Part shown: one piece after another, positions 20,462-30,392 of the stretch
How positions within the stretch are numbered: position 1 is the first letter of the stretch
Layout of the letters: every line of letters begins with the position of its first letter
Origin: Mesostigma viride
Taxonomy: Eukaryota; Streptophyta; Mesostigmatophyceae; Mesostigmatales; Mesostigmataceae
Reading direction: 5' to 3'
Assembly: GCA_009746045.1 (NCBI GenBank)
Contig: RPFO01000579.1
Location: 185,986 to 249,985, forward strand
Length of the DNA: 64,000 nt
Made by a program: the position numbers and the translations under genes
The notes under the pieces: generated by a model
What the model saw: only the letters and a program-made list of their open reading frames with translations
Told to the model about the DNA's origin: nothing
Database searches by the model: none

Positions 20462-23400
20462 ATGCGGCGCGGCGCGGAAGTCCGCACAAGGAATCAAGGA
20501 CATGACTTTGACGTCAGTGTGCCCTCGAAATTTAAAATTTGCGCCAAATGCCGCGGGGCGTTGCGCAGCAACGGCGTTGCGTGCCCACTACATGTGTGGG
20601 ACACTTACGCAAAGTTTCCCCGAACACACCATGAACGTAAGAAGCTGCCGCTCGGAAATCGGATGGTTCGAGGGGCTTCATCTGGCCGCGTCGTGGCTTC
20701 TGCGGACCTCTGGGCGAGGTTCAAAGCGGCTGAGCGTGACGAGGCGGTCCCCCTACGTGGGGTGACCGAAGACGAATATAGAAAGTTCATTAATAAAACC
20801 GTACACGATCTGTCTAAAAATTGGCTGGACGAGAACCACCCAGCAAAAGAGCAGGACAGAAAGCTGTTCAATGAAGTTGTCGATCGGGCCTTCACTATCT
20901 GCCCGTTTGCAAAACATCTGGTGTTGACAAAGAATAGTGGGAAACCCGAGGAGCCACAAGATGTCATTAAGAAAGCACTGGCGAGGCATCTCACGGTGAC
21001 CTCTTACAACTACAGGCAAAGGCTTGAGGCCCGTGCTGCAGCACAGGACAAAGAGGACTCAGGTAGTGACGAGCCTCAAGAGGACTCAGATGAGGACTCA
21101 GATGAGGAGTCCGATGGGGAAAGTGATGAAGACCTGAAGCCTTCCGCTTCCACAAAGAGCGGCCGGGCGCCCCTCAGCTGCATTACCAACGTGAAGAACC
21201 CGAAGGTCAATTGCTTGCTTGTTGAATTTAATTAGTGCCTTGCTTCCTTTGTTAGACCCTTGCTTGACCTTTGTTAGTCCCTTGCTTCCTTAGTTAGCCA
21301 CTCCTCCTTGCATGCTTGCAATTGCTTGCTTGCTGAATTTAATTAGTCATGCCTTGCTTCCTTTGTTAGACCCTTGCTTGACCTTTGTTAGTCCCTTGCT
21401 TTCTTTGTTGGCCACTCTTCCTTGCATGCTTGCAATTGCTTGCTTGCTGAATTTAATTAGTGCCTTGCTTCCTTTGTTAGACCCTTGCTTGACCTTTGTT
21501 AGTCCCTTGCTTTCTTTGTTAGCCACTCTTCCTTCAATGCTTGCAATTGCTTGCTTGCATCTTGACCCTTGCTTGACCTTTGTTAGTCCCTTGCTTCCTT
21601 TGTTAGGCCCTTGCTTGACCTTTGTCAGTCCCTTGCTTCCTTTGTTACCCACTCTTCCTTCAATGCTTGCAATTGCTTGCTTGCTGAATTTTATTAGTCC
21701 CTTGCTTCCTTTGTTAGCCACTCTCTTCCTTGAATGCTTGCAATTACTTGCTTGCTGAATTTAATTCAGTCCCTTGCTTCCTTTGTTAGGCACTTGCTTC
21801 CTTTGTTAGCCACTGTCTTCCTTGCGCGCATGTACGCTTGCTTGCTGAATCTAATTGGTCCCTTGCTTCCTTTGTTAATTAGGCCCTTGCTTCCTTTGTT
21901 GGCCACTCACTTCCTTGCGCGCATGTACCCTTGCTGAATTTAATTAGTCCCTTGCTTCCTTTGTTAGGCCCTTGCTTTACCTTTGTTAGGACCTTGATTC
22001 CTTTGTTAGCCACTCTCTTCCTTGCACGCATGTACGCTTGCTTGCTGAATTTTATTAATTAGTCCCTAGCTTACTTGGTTATGCCCATGCTTCCTTTGTA
22101 AGCCACTCTTCCTTGCACGCTTGCAGTTGCTGAATATAATTAGTCCCTTGCTTCCTTTGATACGACCTTGCCTACTTGGTTAGGCCATTGCTTCCCTGCA
22201 TGCTAGAGAACTTCATGAATTGAAATAGACCCCTGTTAAGTGAGACAACTAACTTGTTGATTCGTCCTTGCTGCCTCGCGTGGTTGCTTGCTGCATTCCA
22301 TTTGTCCCTTGCTTCCTTGGTTAGTCCGGCCTTAAGATAATTATCGGCATTGTGCTCTTGTTGTCCATTTAAGGCCCGTGCTCCTCTTTCCGGCATGCGG
22401 TTAGTTTTAACGCCGACATCTGTGTGGTATCGTTCCTTGACTGCCCTATCAGTGTCGTTCTTCTACAGCTTCCAACCTGCATTTGTTTTGGTGCCAAAAG
22501 CTTATTCAGTCGGGTACATTTTTTCCTTGATTGCCTTTATCTCTGTCGTTTCCCTCTAGTTTCCCGCCTGCATTTAGTTTTAACGCCGACATCTATGTGG
22601 TGTCATTCCTGAAGTGCCTTTAGCTGTGTTGTTTTCCTCTAGCATGGCTGGCCACCCACTCAGGTTTGTCCCTTAATTATCCCTCCATCCCACCTCATTC
22701 ATCCATCATGGCTGGCCTATGTATATGGATGTCATAGAATAATAAATGTTGAGGATTCATGTTCCCTTCTCGCAATCATGGCTGGCCTATGTACATGGAT
22801 GTCAAAGAAAAATATATGTTGAGGATTCAGGCTCTATTAATGTCATCATGGCTGGCCTACGTACATGGATGTCAAAGAATAATAAATGTTGAGGATTCAG
22901 GCTCCCTTGCGGTCATCGTGGCTGGCCTACCTGCCTTTGTTTTGATGCCGAACGCTGATTTGGGTACTGTTCCTTGATTGTCTTTTTTTGTGTTGTTTTG
23001 TGATATCACATATTATACACCTTGACAGGTTGCACCCATGAAGCCCGCAGTGCCAAATCCCCAGAAGATGACGGTGCAAGAGAAGATTGAAGAGCTGGAG
23101 GCGCAGCTGGCTGAGCTGAAAGGCAGCACGAAGGAAATCAAAAAGGAAGCACGCCCCAAGGTGGCGCCACCTCCACTGCCCATTCGTGTAGCCGAGCCGC
23201 CGGTGTTCGAGCCGAAGTTGCCTGCAAGCACTGTTCTAAAGGCGTCGCTTGCAACCATGCCGGTGGCCGCTGCGCAAACTCCTTCCCCACAGCTGGTGCC
23301 TCAGTCCGAGAAGGCAGCCTTCGTGCAGCCGCCTGCGGTGCCGGTCATCCCTGCGCAACCCCATTCGCCTAAGCTGCCGGTGGGCCCGCGCGAGCAGGCA

Positions 23401-25659
23401 GCCCCGAGGCAGCCACCTGCGGTGCCAGCAAAGGCCAAGTCTCGTAAGGGCTCTGCACCTCCGCCGCTCGAGCGTGGCCTCCGCTACTTCCTGGATGAAG
23501 TGAGACCAGGCGCGGTTATCTTGCCCAAGCCCGCGGACCTCATAAACGACGTTCCGGTGGGTGCGGTCATCGCCCAAAAGTTCAAATACACCCCCTTGGC
23601 AAGGAATGGACAGGTTGAGTTTGGCTGGGAGCTGGCCGAGGTGGTTGTACTAGACAAGGAGGAGAAATACCCCTGGGAGGCTTGCTTTGTCGAGAGGAAC
23701 GGCGTGCGATCCAAGGGTCTCGGATTTGATTTCCGCGAGCTGCATTATGGGGAGGAGGGGTCGAGTGTATACTCATGGGTGCTGGTTCAGGGTATCACAC
23801 CGGCCGACCTTGACAGGCGGAGCAAGGAGTTGCGCGCCGCGACCGAGGCGGAAAAGGCCAAGGCGGGGAAGGAGAAGGCGGCAACCAACGGGAAGGCGAC
23901 CACCAAGGGGAAGGCGACTACCAAGGGGAAGGCGACCACCAAGGGGAAGGCGGCTGAAGATGAGGCAGCCGAGGATGAGGCGGCCGAGGACGAGGCGGCC
24001 GAGGATGAGGCAGCCAAGGGAAACGCGGCCAAGGGGAAGGTAGCCGATGAGGAGGCGGCCGAGAAGGAGGCGGTCCAAATGGGAAGCGTAGCGAAGGCTG
24101 GTTCACGACGAGAGAAACGCAGCGCTGCCGATCCAAGAGTGCAGCCGCGCACGAAGCTCGCAAAGCTGCCTGCAGCAGCACCACCACCGCCGGCAGCGCC
24201 GACAATCCTGCCCCCGACAGTACTCCCTTCAACAACCGCCACAACATCGGTGCCATCATCCATGTTGCCTGCGCAAGGAGCAGATGAAGACATGGCCTCG
24301 GTAGAGGCGGCGCTGGCCGCGCTCCTTGCCAAGAAGGAGGCAATGATTGCAGCCAGGAAGGCGGCCGATGTCTCCAATGCAACCCCTGAAGTAAGTCTCA
24401 GGAGTGGGTGGGGTTGTAAACCTGGACATGGTTTATGAGTGGTGTGATTTGGGGGGTTGCAAAGAGGGGTAGTTCATGAGTGGGCAGAGTGGGGGCTGTG
24501 GGAAATAGGGGTTATTTATGAGTGGAGGGGCTGTAAGCTGGGTTGTTTTTTAGTGGGCTGAGCAGGGGCTGTTGGGGGGGTTGTCAACCAGGTTATTTAT
24601 GAGTGGGCTGGGCGGGGGCTGTTAGAAACTGGGATTATTTATGAGTGGGCAGTGTGTGAAACTGTTTTTTTTTTTTTTTTAAACGACTGATTGAGGGGGT
24701 TGTAAACACTTGGGATTATTTATGAGGGGGGGGGGACTGTAAACTCAGTGGCATTTGAGGTGGCTGAGTGGCGCACTCGTTTTTCATAGCCCCCGGGGGC
24801 TGTGGAGAACAGGGGTTAATATGAGGGGGAAGGTTGTAAACTGCATGAGTGGGCTGAGTGGGGGGCTGTAGGAACCAGGGCCGGGTTATTTATGAGAGGG
24901 GGGGTCAAACTGGGGTTGTTTATGTCAGAGTGGGCTGAGTGGGGCTGTGTGAAACGGGGATAATGTATGGGTGGGGGGGTTGTATTTAACTGGATTGCTT
25001 ATGAGTGGGCTGAGCAGGGGCTGTCAGAAACTGGATTATTTATGAGTAGGCAGTGTGTGAAAAGTGGGATTTTTTTTTGTTTTTGATGACTGATTGAGGG
25101 GGTTGTACATAAACCATTTGGATTATTATGAGGGGGGTGGGTGGAAACTGGGTGGTTTATCAGTGGGGCTGAGTGGTGACTGTGGGAAACTGGGGTTATT
25201 CATGAGAGGGGGTGTCTAAACTGGGGTGGTTTATGTCAGAGTGGGCTGAGTGGGGGCTGTGGGAAACTGGGATAGTGTATGAGTGGGGGAGGTCTAAACT
25301 GGGTTGTTCATTAGTGGGCTGAGCGGGGGCTGTCAGAAACTGGGATTATTTATGAGCGGGAAGTGTGTGAAACTGGAATTTTTTTTTTTTTTTTTTAATG
25401 ACTGATTGCAATTTTACAACCCCCTCAAGAGGGGGTTGTCAACACTGGGATTGTGAGTTTGTGGGCGGGGGCCGGAGGCCGCCTTGCTGTTCTTGAAACC
25501 CATTCAAGGGTGTTCTAGGCAAGACGTTGATTTTGATGTGCAACATTTCTATTGATCGAGGCTGTGAAAGGCTATGACACATCTTGAGTGTTTGAACTTG
25601 CCTTTTTTTTCTGCTCACAGGGAGACAAGGTGCCGGCCTCCCAGTTGTCGTCCATTTAA
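20462..25659 (+). CDS. CACTA tnpA-like accessory gene, three exons (model partly uncertain)
   Basis: Exon 1 (20,462 to about 21,205) encodes a Cys cluster (ICAKCRGAL...GVAC), a helical middle (EYRKFINKTVHDLSKNW) and an acidic tail of repeated EDSDE. Exon 2 (23,029-24,390) has a coiled coil (EKIEELEAQLAEL), Pro/Ala-rich segments, a folded block around GLRYFLDEVRPGAVILP, then KGKATT and AAEDE repeats. Exon 3 (25,621-25,659) ends GDKVPASQLSSI. The exon 2-3 junction (GAA|GTAAGT...CACAG|GGA) is strong. The exon 1 donor (AAG|GTCAAT) is weak, though it keeps phase 0, so these could be two genes. Total if joined: 714 residues. No database-like domain is recognised; the tnpA role is inferred from position. 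Confidence 0.65.
21206..23028 (+). repeat. First tnpA-like intron: tandem repeat arrays
   Basis: From 21,206 to about 22,200 the sequence is a degenerate tandem array of TTGCTTGCTGAATTTAATTA and CCCTTGCTTCCTTTGTTAG modules. From 22,700 to 22,950 at least three copies of a unit of about 80 bp follow, with ATCATGGCTGGCCTA and AATGTTGAGGATTCA. Little of the intron is outside repeats. The acceptor CTTGACAG lies at 23,028. Confidence 0.8.
24391..25620 (+). repeat. Second tnpA-like intron: G-rich degenerate tandem repeat
   Basis: A purine-rich array of units about 70-80 bp long, variations on GAGTGGGCTGAGTGGGGGCT followed by GAAACTGGGATTATTTATGA. Long T runs occur at about 24,664 and 25,380. It fills almost the whole intron. 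Confidence 0.8.
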
Positions 25660-25916
25660 CATCGTCATCTAGTAGGCGCCACGGCTGCGCAGGTTTGTTT
25701 TTGTTTTCTTGATCTATATCGAGCGCTTTCTTGTTCATGCATTGGTTACTAGGGACTAGGGTGCAGTGCTAGATGAGACAATTGACACCAACCACCCGTT
25801 CATGTTTCTTGCGCATGTGCGTTTTTTAATGCATTCCAGGAACATTCTGAGATTTCTGTCATGCAACGCCAAGCGCCAAGCCGGCGTTTGCAAATTGTCA
25901 CTGATCGATAATCACT
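25660..25916 (+). other. Downstream of tnpA-like gene, nothing recognisable
   Basis: Probable 3' UTR and spacer. No ORF or repeat of note. Confidence 0.4.
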
Positions 25917-26039
25917 GTTGAAGAATGAAGAATGAAGAATGAAGAATGAAGAATGAAGAATGAAGAATGAAGAATGAAGAATGAAGAATGAAGAATGAAG
26001 AATGAAGAATGAAGAATGAAGAATGAAGAATGAAGAATC
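25917..26039. repeat. GAAGAAT heptanucleotide microsatellite, copy 1
   Basis: About 17 perfect copies of a 7-bp unit (GAAGAAT), ending where repeat block X1 begins. A much longer array of the same unit lies at 28,001-28,266. Confidence 0.98.
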
Positions 26040-26457
26040 GGGGTTCTTTGAACGGAGTTTCTTCTATACGTGAATGCGGGAACAAGGGGCCGCTGGATGA
26101 GCGGCTTATAGGTCGTAGTGTTTACTCGTAGCTGTTTGGCTAGAGCTTTTGTGATTAGTAGATGCAATATAGTGCATGGTTGAAAAATGAATTAAATAAA
26201 ATGTGCGTTCCGCGCTTGGGTTGATTATACCCGGGCGGAACGGGGCGTGAGGTGCAGTGCCCCTGAAAAGAACAACCTACGCATTATTTAATACTAGCCG
26301 TGCAGATTCGGGATATTCTACCCCCGGTCTGTACGGTTAGCGTCTTACTAGCATCCACTAAACATAAGGGTTTAATGACGTCAGTTAGCTAGGGATAAGG
26401 GAGGTTTTGCGACTAAAAGCCGCTCTGGCTGGTTTTGTCGGCCTCTTTCTTTGCTCG
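26040..26457. repeat. Repeat block X, copy 1
   Basis: Near-identical to 27,422-27,840. It starts CGGGGTTCTTTGAACGGAG and ends CGGCCTCTTTCTTTGCTC. It includes a hairpin-prone stretch, TTCCGCGCTTGGG / CCCGGGCGGAA, around 26,207-26,240. No coding function is evident. Confidence 0.95.
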
Positions 26458-27292
26458 TTGTCGTTGCGGCGGCAGCCGCAGCTATGGGTGCTGCGGAGCA
26501 AAATCCCAAAAGCACTGGTTGCACTGGCCACTTGGCCAGTGGTGAGACTTCCAGTTGTTAACCGGCCAGGCGTAGTTCCTCGCTCGGTTAACTAAAAGAA
26601 AAGGAAATGATTACCTCCGGTCCGCACCTTTTCCCCAGCTTGGGGTCTTTGGTGGGCCGGATGCCGTGACAGGTGCTCAACTGTCGCTTGGTCGGCCCAG
26701 TGCGCGAGCTGGTGCTCCGTACCTGGGGATGCTTGCACCCCGGGTTGGAGCCGGATGGCTGGCACTGGCGACCCGTGTCTCGGTCCGCGGCCTGCGGCTT
26801 TTTCTTCGGAAATTGCTGCTGGCCAGCAAACTTTGCAATTGCCTTCCGCCGAGGGGGGGGTGGTTGGGGCTGGGGACGGCGATGGGAAAAGCGCCTAAGC
26901 TAGAAATTTTTTCCCCACGCATAGAAACCTCGGGGGGGAATGCGGTCTTGGCTGAACGGACTCTCGTTCAGCCAGGTGCCTGGGGCTGTGGCCTCGGGCA
27001 TCCGGGCTGGCGGGGCCTGGGCTAGGTCCACGTTTTTTCTCGAAGCACCCCGGGTCTATGGGGAGACGGCCATAGCGGTACCGACTCGGGGCCCCGAGAG
27101 GGGTCATGATAGGCTGGCCGTGCGCAATCGCAGTGCAAATGCGCTGGGCCTTTTTGGGCCTGGCCATGCATCCACAGCCGCCGGGCACACGCCTCCCGAT
27201 GTGGGGGGGCTCCCGTTTTGCGGCAGGGCGGTCACTTGTGACAACGAGCAAGGTGGAGTGCGGCTTCAAGGGAAAGCCAGGGCGGGGGTGAT
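26458..27292 (-). other. GC-rich segment inside the CACTA element, possible decayed coding DNA
   Basis: It is unlike its AT-richer neighbours. Several minus-strand frames stay open, with basic Pro/Arg-rich content and no recognised domain. It lies directly downstream, on the minus strand, of the ubiquitin-like exon Y1 and could hold further exons of the same captured gene, but I cannot define splice sites with confidence. Confidence 0.3.
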
Positions 27293-27421
27293 TGGGCAAC
27301 GTACTTCATGAAGGGCCTTGAACGGCGTGCCTCCGGGCATGTCAATTAGTGTCACATGTATGCTTCCACTTATTGTTTTAATGAAGATGCTGGTTTTTGT
27401 GGGAGCTACGTGGGACATGAA
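27293..27421 (-). pseudogene. Ubiquitin-like N-terminal exon, copy Y1
   Basis: On the minus strand an ATG opens MSHVAPTKTSIFIKTISG, followed by SIHVTLIDMPGGTPFKALHE and a GTACGT donor-like site. IFIKTISG...VTL.D matches the first beta hairpin of ubiquitin-fold proteins (ubiquitin has IFVKTLTG). Only about 35 residues are present, so it is at best one exon. The same segment is repeated at 27,874-28,001. A gene fragment captured by the transposon is the simplest reading; chance resemblance is possible. Confidence 0.4.
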
Positions 27422-27840
27422 TCGGGGTTCTTTGAACGGAGTTTCTTCTATACGTGAATGCGGGAACAAGGGGCCGCTGGATGAGCGGCTTATAGGTCGT
27501 AGTGTTTACTCGTAGCTGTTTGGCTAGAGCTTTTGTGATTAGTAGATGCAATATAGTGCATGGTTGAAAAATGAATTAAATAAAATGTGCGTTCCGCGCT
27601 TGGGTTGATTATACCCGGGCGGAACGGGGCGTGAGGTGCAGTGCCCCTGAAAAGAACAACCTACGCATTATTTAATACTAGCCGTGCAGATTCGGGATAT
27701 TCTACCCCCGGTCTGTACGGTTAGCGTCTTACTAGCATCCACTAAACATAAGGGTTTAATGACGTCAGTTAGCTAGGGATAAGGGAGGTTTTGCGACTAA
27801 AAGCCGCTCTGGCTGGTTTTGTCGGCCTCTTTCTTTGCTC
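27422..27840. repeat. Repeat block X, copy 2
   Basis: A second copy of 26,040-26,457. Here it joins Y1 directly, with no microsatellite between them, whereas copy 1 is preceded by the GAAGAAT array. Confidence 0.95.
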
Positions 27841-27873
27841 CCCACCCACCCACCCGTGTCTTGGTTGCCTCTA

Positions 27874-28001
27874 GGGCAACGTACTTCATGAAGGGCCTTG
27901 AACGGCGTGCCTCCGGGCATGTCAATTAGTGTCACATGTATGCTTCCACTTATTGTTTTAATGAAGATGCTGGTTTTTGTGGGAGCTACGTGGGACATGA
28001 A
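27874..28001 (-). pseudogene. Ubiquitin-like N-terminal exon, copy Y2
   Basis: Essentially identical to 27,293-27,421 and followed on its right by the long GAAGAAT array. A duplication unit of the form Y-(GAAGAAT)n-X would explain copy 1 (array plus X), copy 2 (Y plus X, array lost) and copy 3 (Y plus array). Confidence 0.45.
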
Positions 28002-28266
28002 TGAAGAATGAAGAATGAAGAATGAAGAATGAAGAATGAAGAATGAAGAATGAAGAATGAAGAATGAAGAATGAAGAATGAAGAATGAAGAATGAAGAAT
28101 GAAGAATGAAGAATGAAGAATGAAGAATGAAGAATGAAGAATGAAGAATGAAGAATGAAGAATGAAGAATGAAGAATGAAGAATGAAGAATGAAGAATGA
28201 AGAATGAAGAATGAAGAATGAAGAATGAAGAATGAAGAATGAAGAATGAAGAATGAAGAATGAAGA
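28001..28266. repeat. GAAGAAT heptanucleotide microsatellite, copy 2
   Basis: About 37 uninterrupted 7-bp units. The long open frames of repeated FFILHSS on the minus strand are only the translation of this array. Confidence 0.98.
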
Positions 28267-28299
28267 TCTGTTGCATTTATCTTTATATTTGTAATAAAG

Positions 28300-28932
28300 A
28301 AATCGCGAGTTTTGCTTTTCATCCGTTTTGCTTTGGAATGTGATCTGATATATCTGTGTGATATATCACGATATATCTGTGTGATATGTCATGATCGCCC
28401 GTGGTTTTATGTCACTGTTTTCTGCCCAGATTTATCAGTGATAATGTCACGAATTTGTCACCCTTTTTTTCGTGATATATCAGTGATAATGTCACGGATT
28501 TGTCACCCTTTTTTTCGTGATATATCAGTGATAATGTCACGGATTTGTCGCCCTTTTTTCGTGACATATCAGTGATAATGTCACGAATTTGTCACCCTTT
28601 TTTTCGTGATATATCAGTGATAATGTCACCGTCGGATTTGTCACCCTTTTTTCGTGATAATGTCACGGATTATCAGTGATAATGTCACGGATTTTGTCAG
28701 TGCGTTTTGTCAAGTCGTGACATTGATATTTTGTGATAATTTCCTTGTTTTTGTCACAAAGATAATCACAGAATATGCTGGTTTTATCACAAGATTTGTC
28801 ACAAAATGTCACAGAATATCACAGTTTTGTCACAAAAAATCACAAAGTGTCACATTTTGTCACATCCACATCACAAAATGTCACGTGATATGTCACAAAA
28901 TATCACAAAATGTCACACCCCCCTTCCTAGTG
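28300..28932. repeat. Right subterminal and terminal repeats of the CACTA element
   Basis: Units of about 60 bp (CGTGATATATCAGTGATAAT, then GTCACGGATTTGTCACCC) repeat about five times to 28,690. The sequence then changes to the shorter TGTCACAAAATATCAC motifs shared with the left end. The inverted repeat closes with CCCCTTCCTAGTG at 28,932. Confidence 0.9.
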
Positions 28933-29899
28933 TGGTTAGTCTTGTTACAAAAAGTGCAAGGAGGGAAGGACTCAGAATTAGCGACAACCTTACCCTTACA
29001 TGCGCGGCGTGTGTGCCCGGGCTGCCCGCAGTTGTAGCAGAAGATTTCCCTTTGCTGCTCCATCACCATGGCGACACGAGGTACCTCCGCGGCACCTCCT
29101 TCTCTGGAAACACGGGTTTGGTTCGTCAAGAGCTCCTTGAGGTGAGCTCTGCATCGATGAGTGTCGCTCGATCAGGTAACCGCGGCAGTTGGCGACTAAA
29201 TTCCGCTTCTCGGACTCAGATAAAGCACAGTTTTGGATCCATAGGAGATTTACCGCCTCGTCAGGCCACCGGAGCCCCTGCTTCTCCAACGTGTCGTAGT
29301 AAGAGTTGAGGTGCTCGATGATGGTCTGCCCGGGCTTTGGCTTTGCATCTACATGCAAACTCCTCGATCTCGTCGCAGGTTTTGGTAGAAATAGATCGGA
29401 GAAAAGTCTCCCTCGCTCGACGCAGAAACTCAAACGGCGACCACCGCAGACGTTGTGCGCGATCCAGCAACGAAATCCACTCCGGGTGGTTCTTTTCACG
29501 GTCTCCCAGCGGAGTACCGCGAAGAAACTCCAGCCATGCAGTCCGGAATAATGTCTCGATTGCCAGCGAGCCTGCGGAAAAACGGCCCAAGCGAAGCTAC
29601 AAAACGATCCCGGTCTGCTTGAATAGCACCAGGTACCAGCGGGGCTGGAACCCACTTCTTGATCGCCGACAGCAACTTCGCCTCCTGAAGCAAGCTCTCC
29701 CGCCGAAGCACCTTATCACGCTTACGCTGGTCGTCACTATGAGTACTTCCCTGTCCGCAGCCCTCTTCCCGGGGCTGGTCGGACATATATCTGTATTGTC
29801 ATCCCCGTGCTCGCCTGGGCCAGGGTTGACAGAAATCTGAGCTGGTCCGTGCTCACCAGGGCCAGACCGCGGCTCTGAAAGATCGTCGTCCGAAGACAT
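28933..29899 (-). pseudogene. Element B gag, proximal part: capsid region and zinc knuckles
   Basis: The start is ATG at about 29,899 (MSSDDDLSEPRSGP), 13 bases after the 5' LTR. Pieces in shifting frames give an N-terminal acidic region, a helical capsid-like region (FLRRARETFLRSISTKTCDEIEEF; TIIEHLNSYYDTLEKQGL), and CYNCGQPGHTRRAC. This last is a CCHC knuckle that binds RNA. A second knuckle (CTFCNKTNH) is cut after its His by the CACTA element, and its last Cys lies at 14,709. At least three frameshifts are present besides the insertion. Confidence 0.85.
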
Positions 29900-29911
29900 C
29901 GAAATGAATAC

Positions 29912-30384
29912 AAGTTGCAAAAGAAAGGTATCTTGCTTGATGCTTTATATTGCATAAAAGAAATGCTCTTCTTTATTTCTTCTCGTTGTTGTCGTTGCTC
30001 ATAATTTGTCTTCGTTGCGCATAAGAACCTGTTGCGCTTGGCACCTTCATCAGTCTTGCTGAATCCTACGTGGACATGCATTCCATGTAGTTCAGTGCAT
30101 GCCGCGTGTTAGATACTTCTAGAATCCTCTAGAAGGTTCCAAGGCATAGATGCGCATATGATTGGACGATAGTCGGCTCAGTCCTCTTGACAGGACTACA
30201 CCGGCCCTAGACCAGCCGGTGACGTGGAGGCCAGGGAGACGCCCTCATAATATTCGTGGCGTCATCCCACTGGCTGATACTAGTGAAGTATAGCCATTGG
30301 TCCAATACTACAATAAAGTATATTGTAGTAATCTGTACAAGATCCTCTATCTCTGAGGACCCTAGATTGATCTCCAACCAACTC
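29912..30384 (-). repeat. 5' LTR of element B (473 bp)
   Basis: The partner of 9,381-9,857, differing by three substitutions and one 4-bp gap (CATG). Directly inside it the minus strand continues GTATTCA. The same CAACTTGTATTCA junction occurs at about 32,175-32,190, in front of gag fragment C, so it may mark an LTR end plus primer-binding site in both. It does not resemble the common initiator-Met tRNA site. Confidence 0.95.
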
Positions 30385-30392
30385 TATATGCA
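30385..30392. repeat. Right TATAT duplication of element B and last bases of A's 5' LTR
   Basis: TATAT repeats 9,376-9,380, and the following GCA completes A's LTR (compare 1,399-1,406). The next six bases, ACCTCG, are also found next to A's 3' LTR (1,407-1,412). This suggests a shared polypurine-side context and that this LTR once also served element C. Confidence 0.85.

Larger units (their letters stand above)
14725..28932. mobile_element. 14,208-bp CACTA (En/Spm-type) DNA transposon
   Basis: Both ends read CACTAGGAAGGGG inward. Two mismatched bases and then TGTGACATTTTGTGATATTTT follow, giving a terminal inverted repeat of about 36 bp. The dinucleotide TG flanks both sides (14,723-14,724 and 28,933-28,934); most plant CACTAs duplicate 3 bp, so this is a short or eroded duplication. 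Contents: subterminal repeat arrays, a tnp2-type transposase (minus), a tnpA-like gene (plus), then a 3-kb block of microsatellites and segmental duplications. Excising it with one TG restores B's gag frame. Confidence 0.97.
9381..30384 (-). mobile_element. Element B: copia-like LTR retrotransposon carrying a SINE and a CACTA transposon
   Basis: It is bounded by LTRs 9,381-9,857 and 29,912-30,384 and flanked by TATAT. Minus-strand order: 5' LTR, gag with three CCHC knuckles, linker, integrase, protease-like module, RT, RNase H, 3' LTR. Without its two insertions it is about 6.5 kb. By eye the LTRs differ at three bases plus one 4-bp indel, so insertion was recent, yet gag and pol have several frameshifts and stops. 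It may have moved using proteins supplied by another copy. Confidence 0.95.

Noticed and set aside
21206-22200. CRISPR-like array
   Set aside because: The repeats are degenerate, contiguous and lack unique spacers. They lie in an intron of a eukaryotic transposon gene.
27765-28322. 185-codon minus ORF of repeated FFILHSS
   Set aside because: It is only the translation of the GAAGAAT microsatellite, which is open in several frames.
28300-28932. CRISPR or satellite array
   Set aside because: They are CACTA subterminal repeats: the same motifs occur at the other end of the element in inverted orientation.
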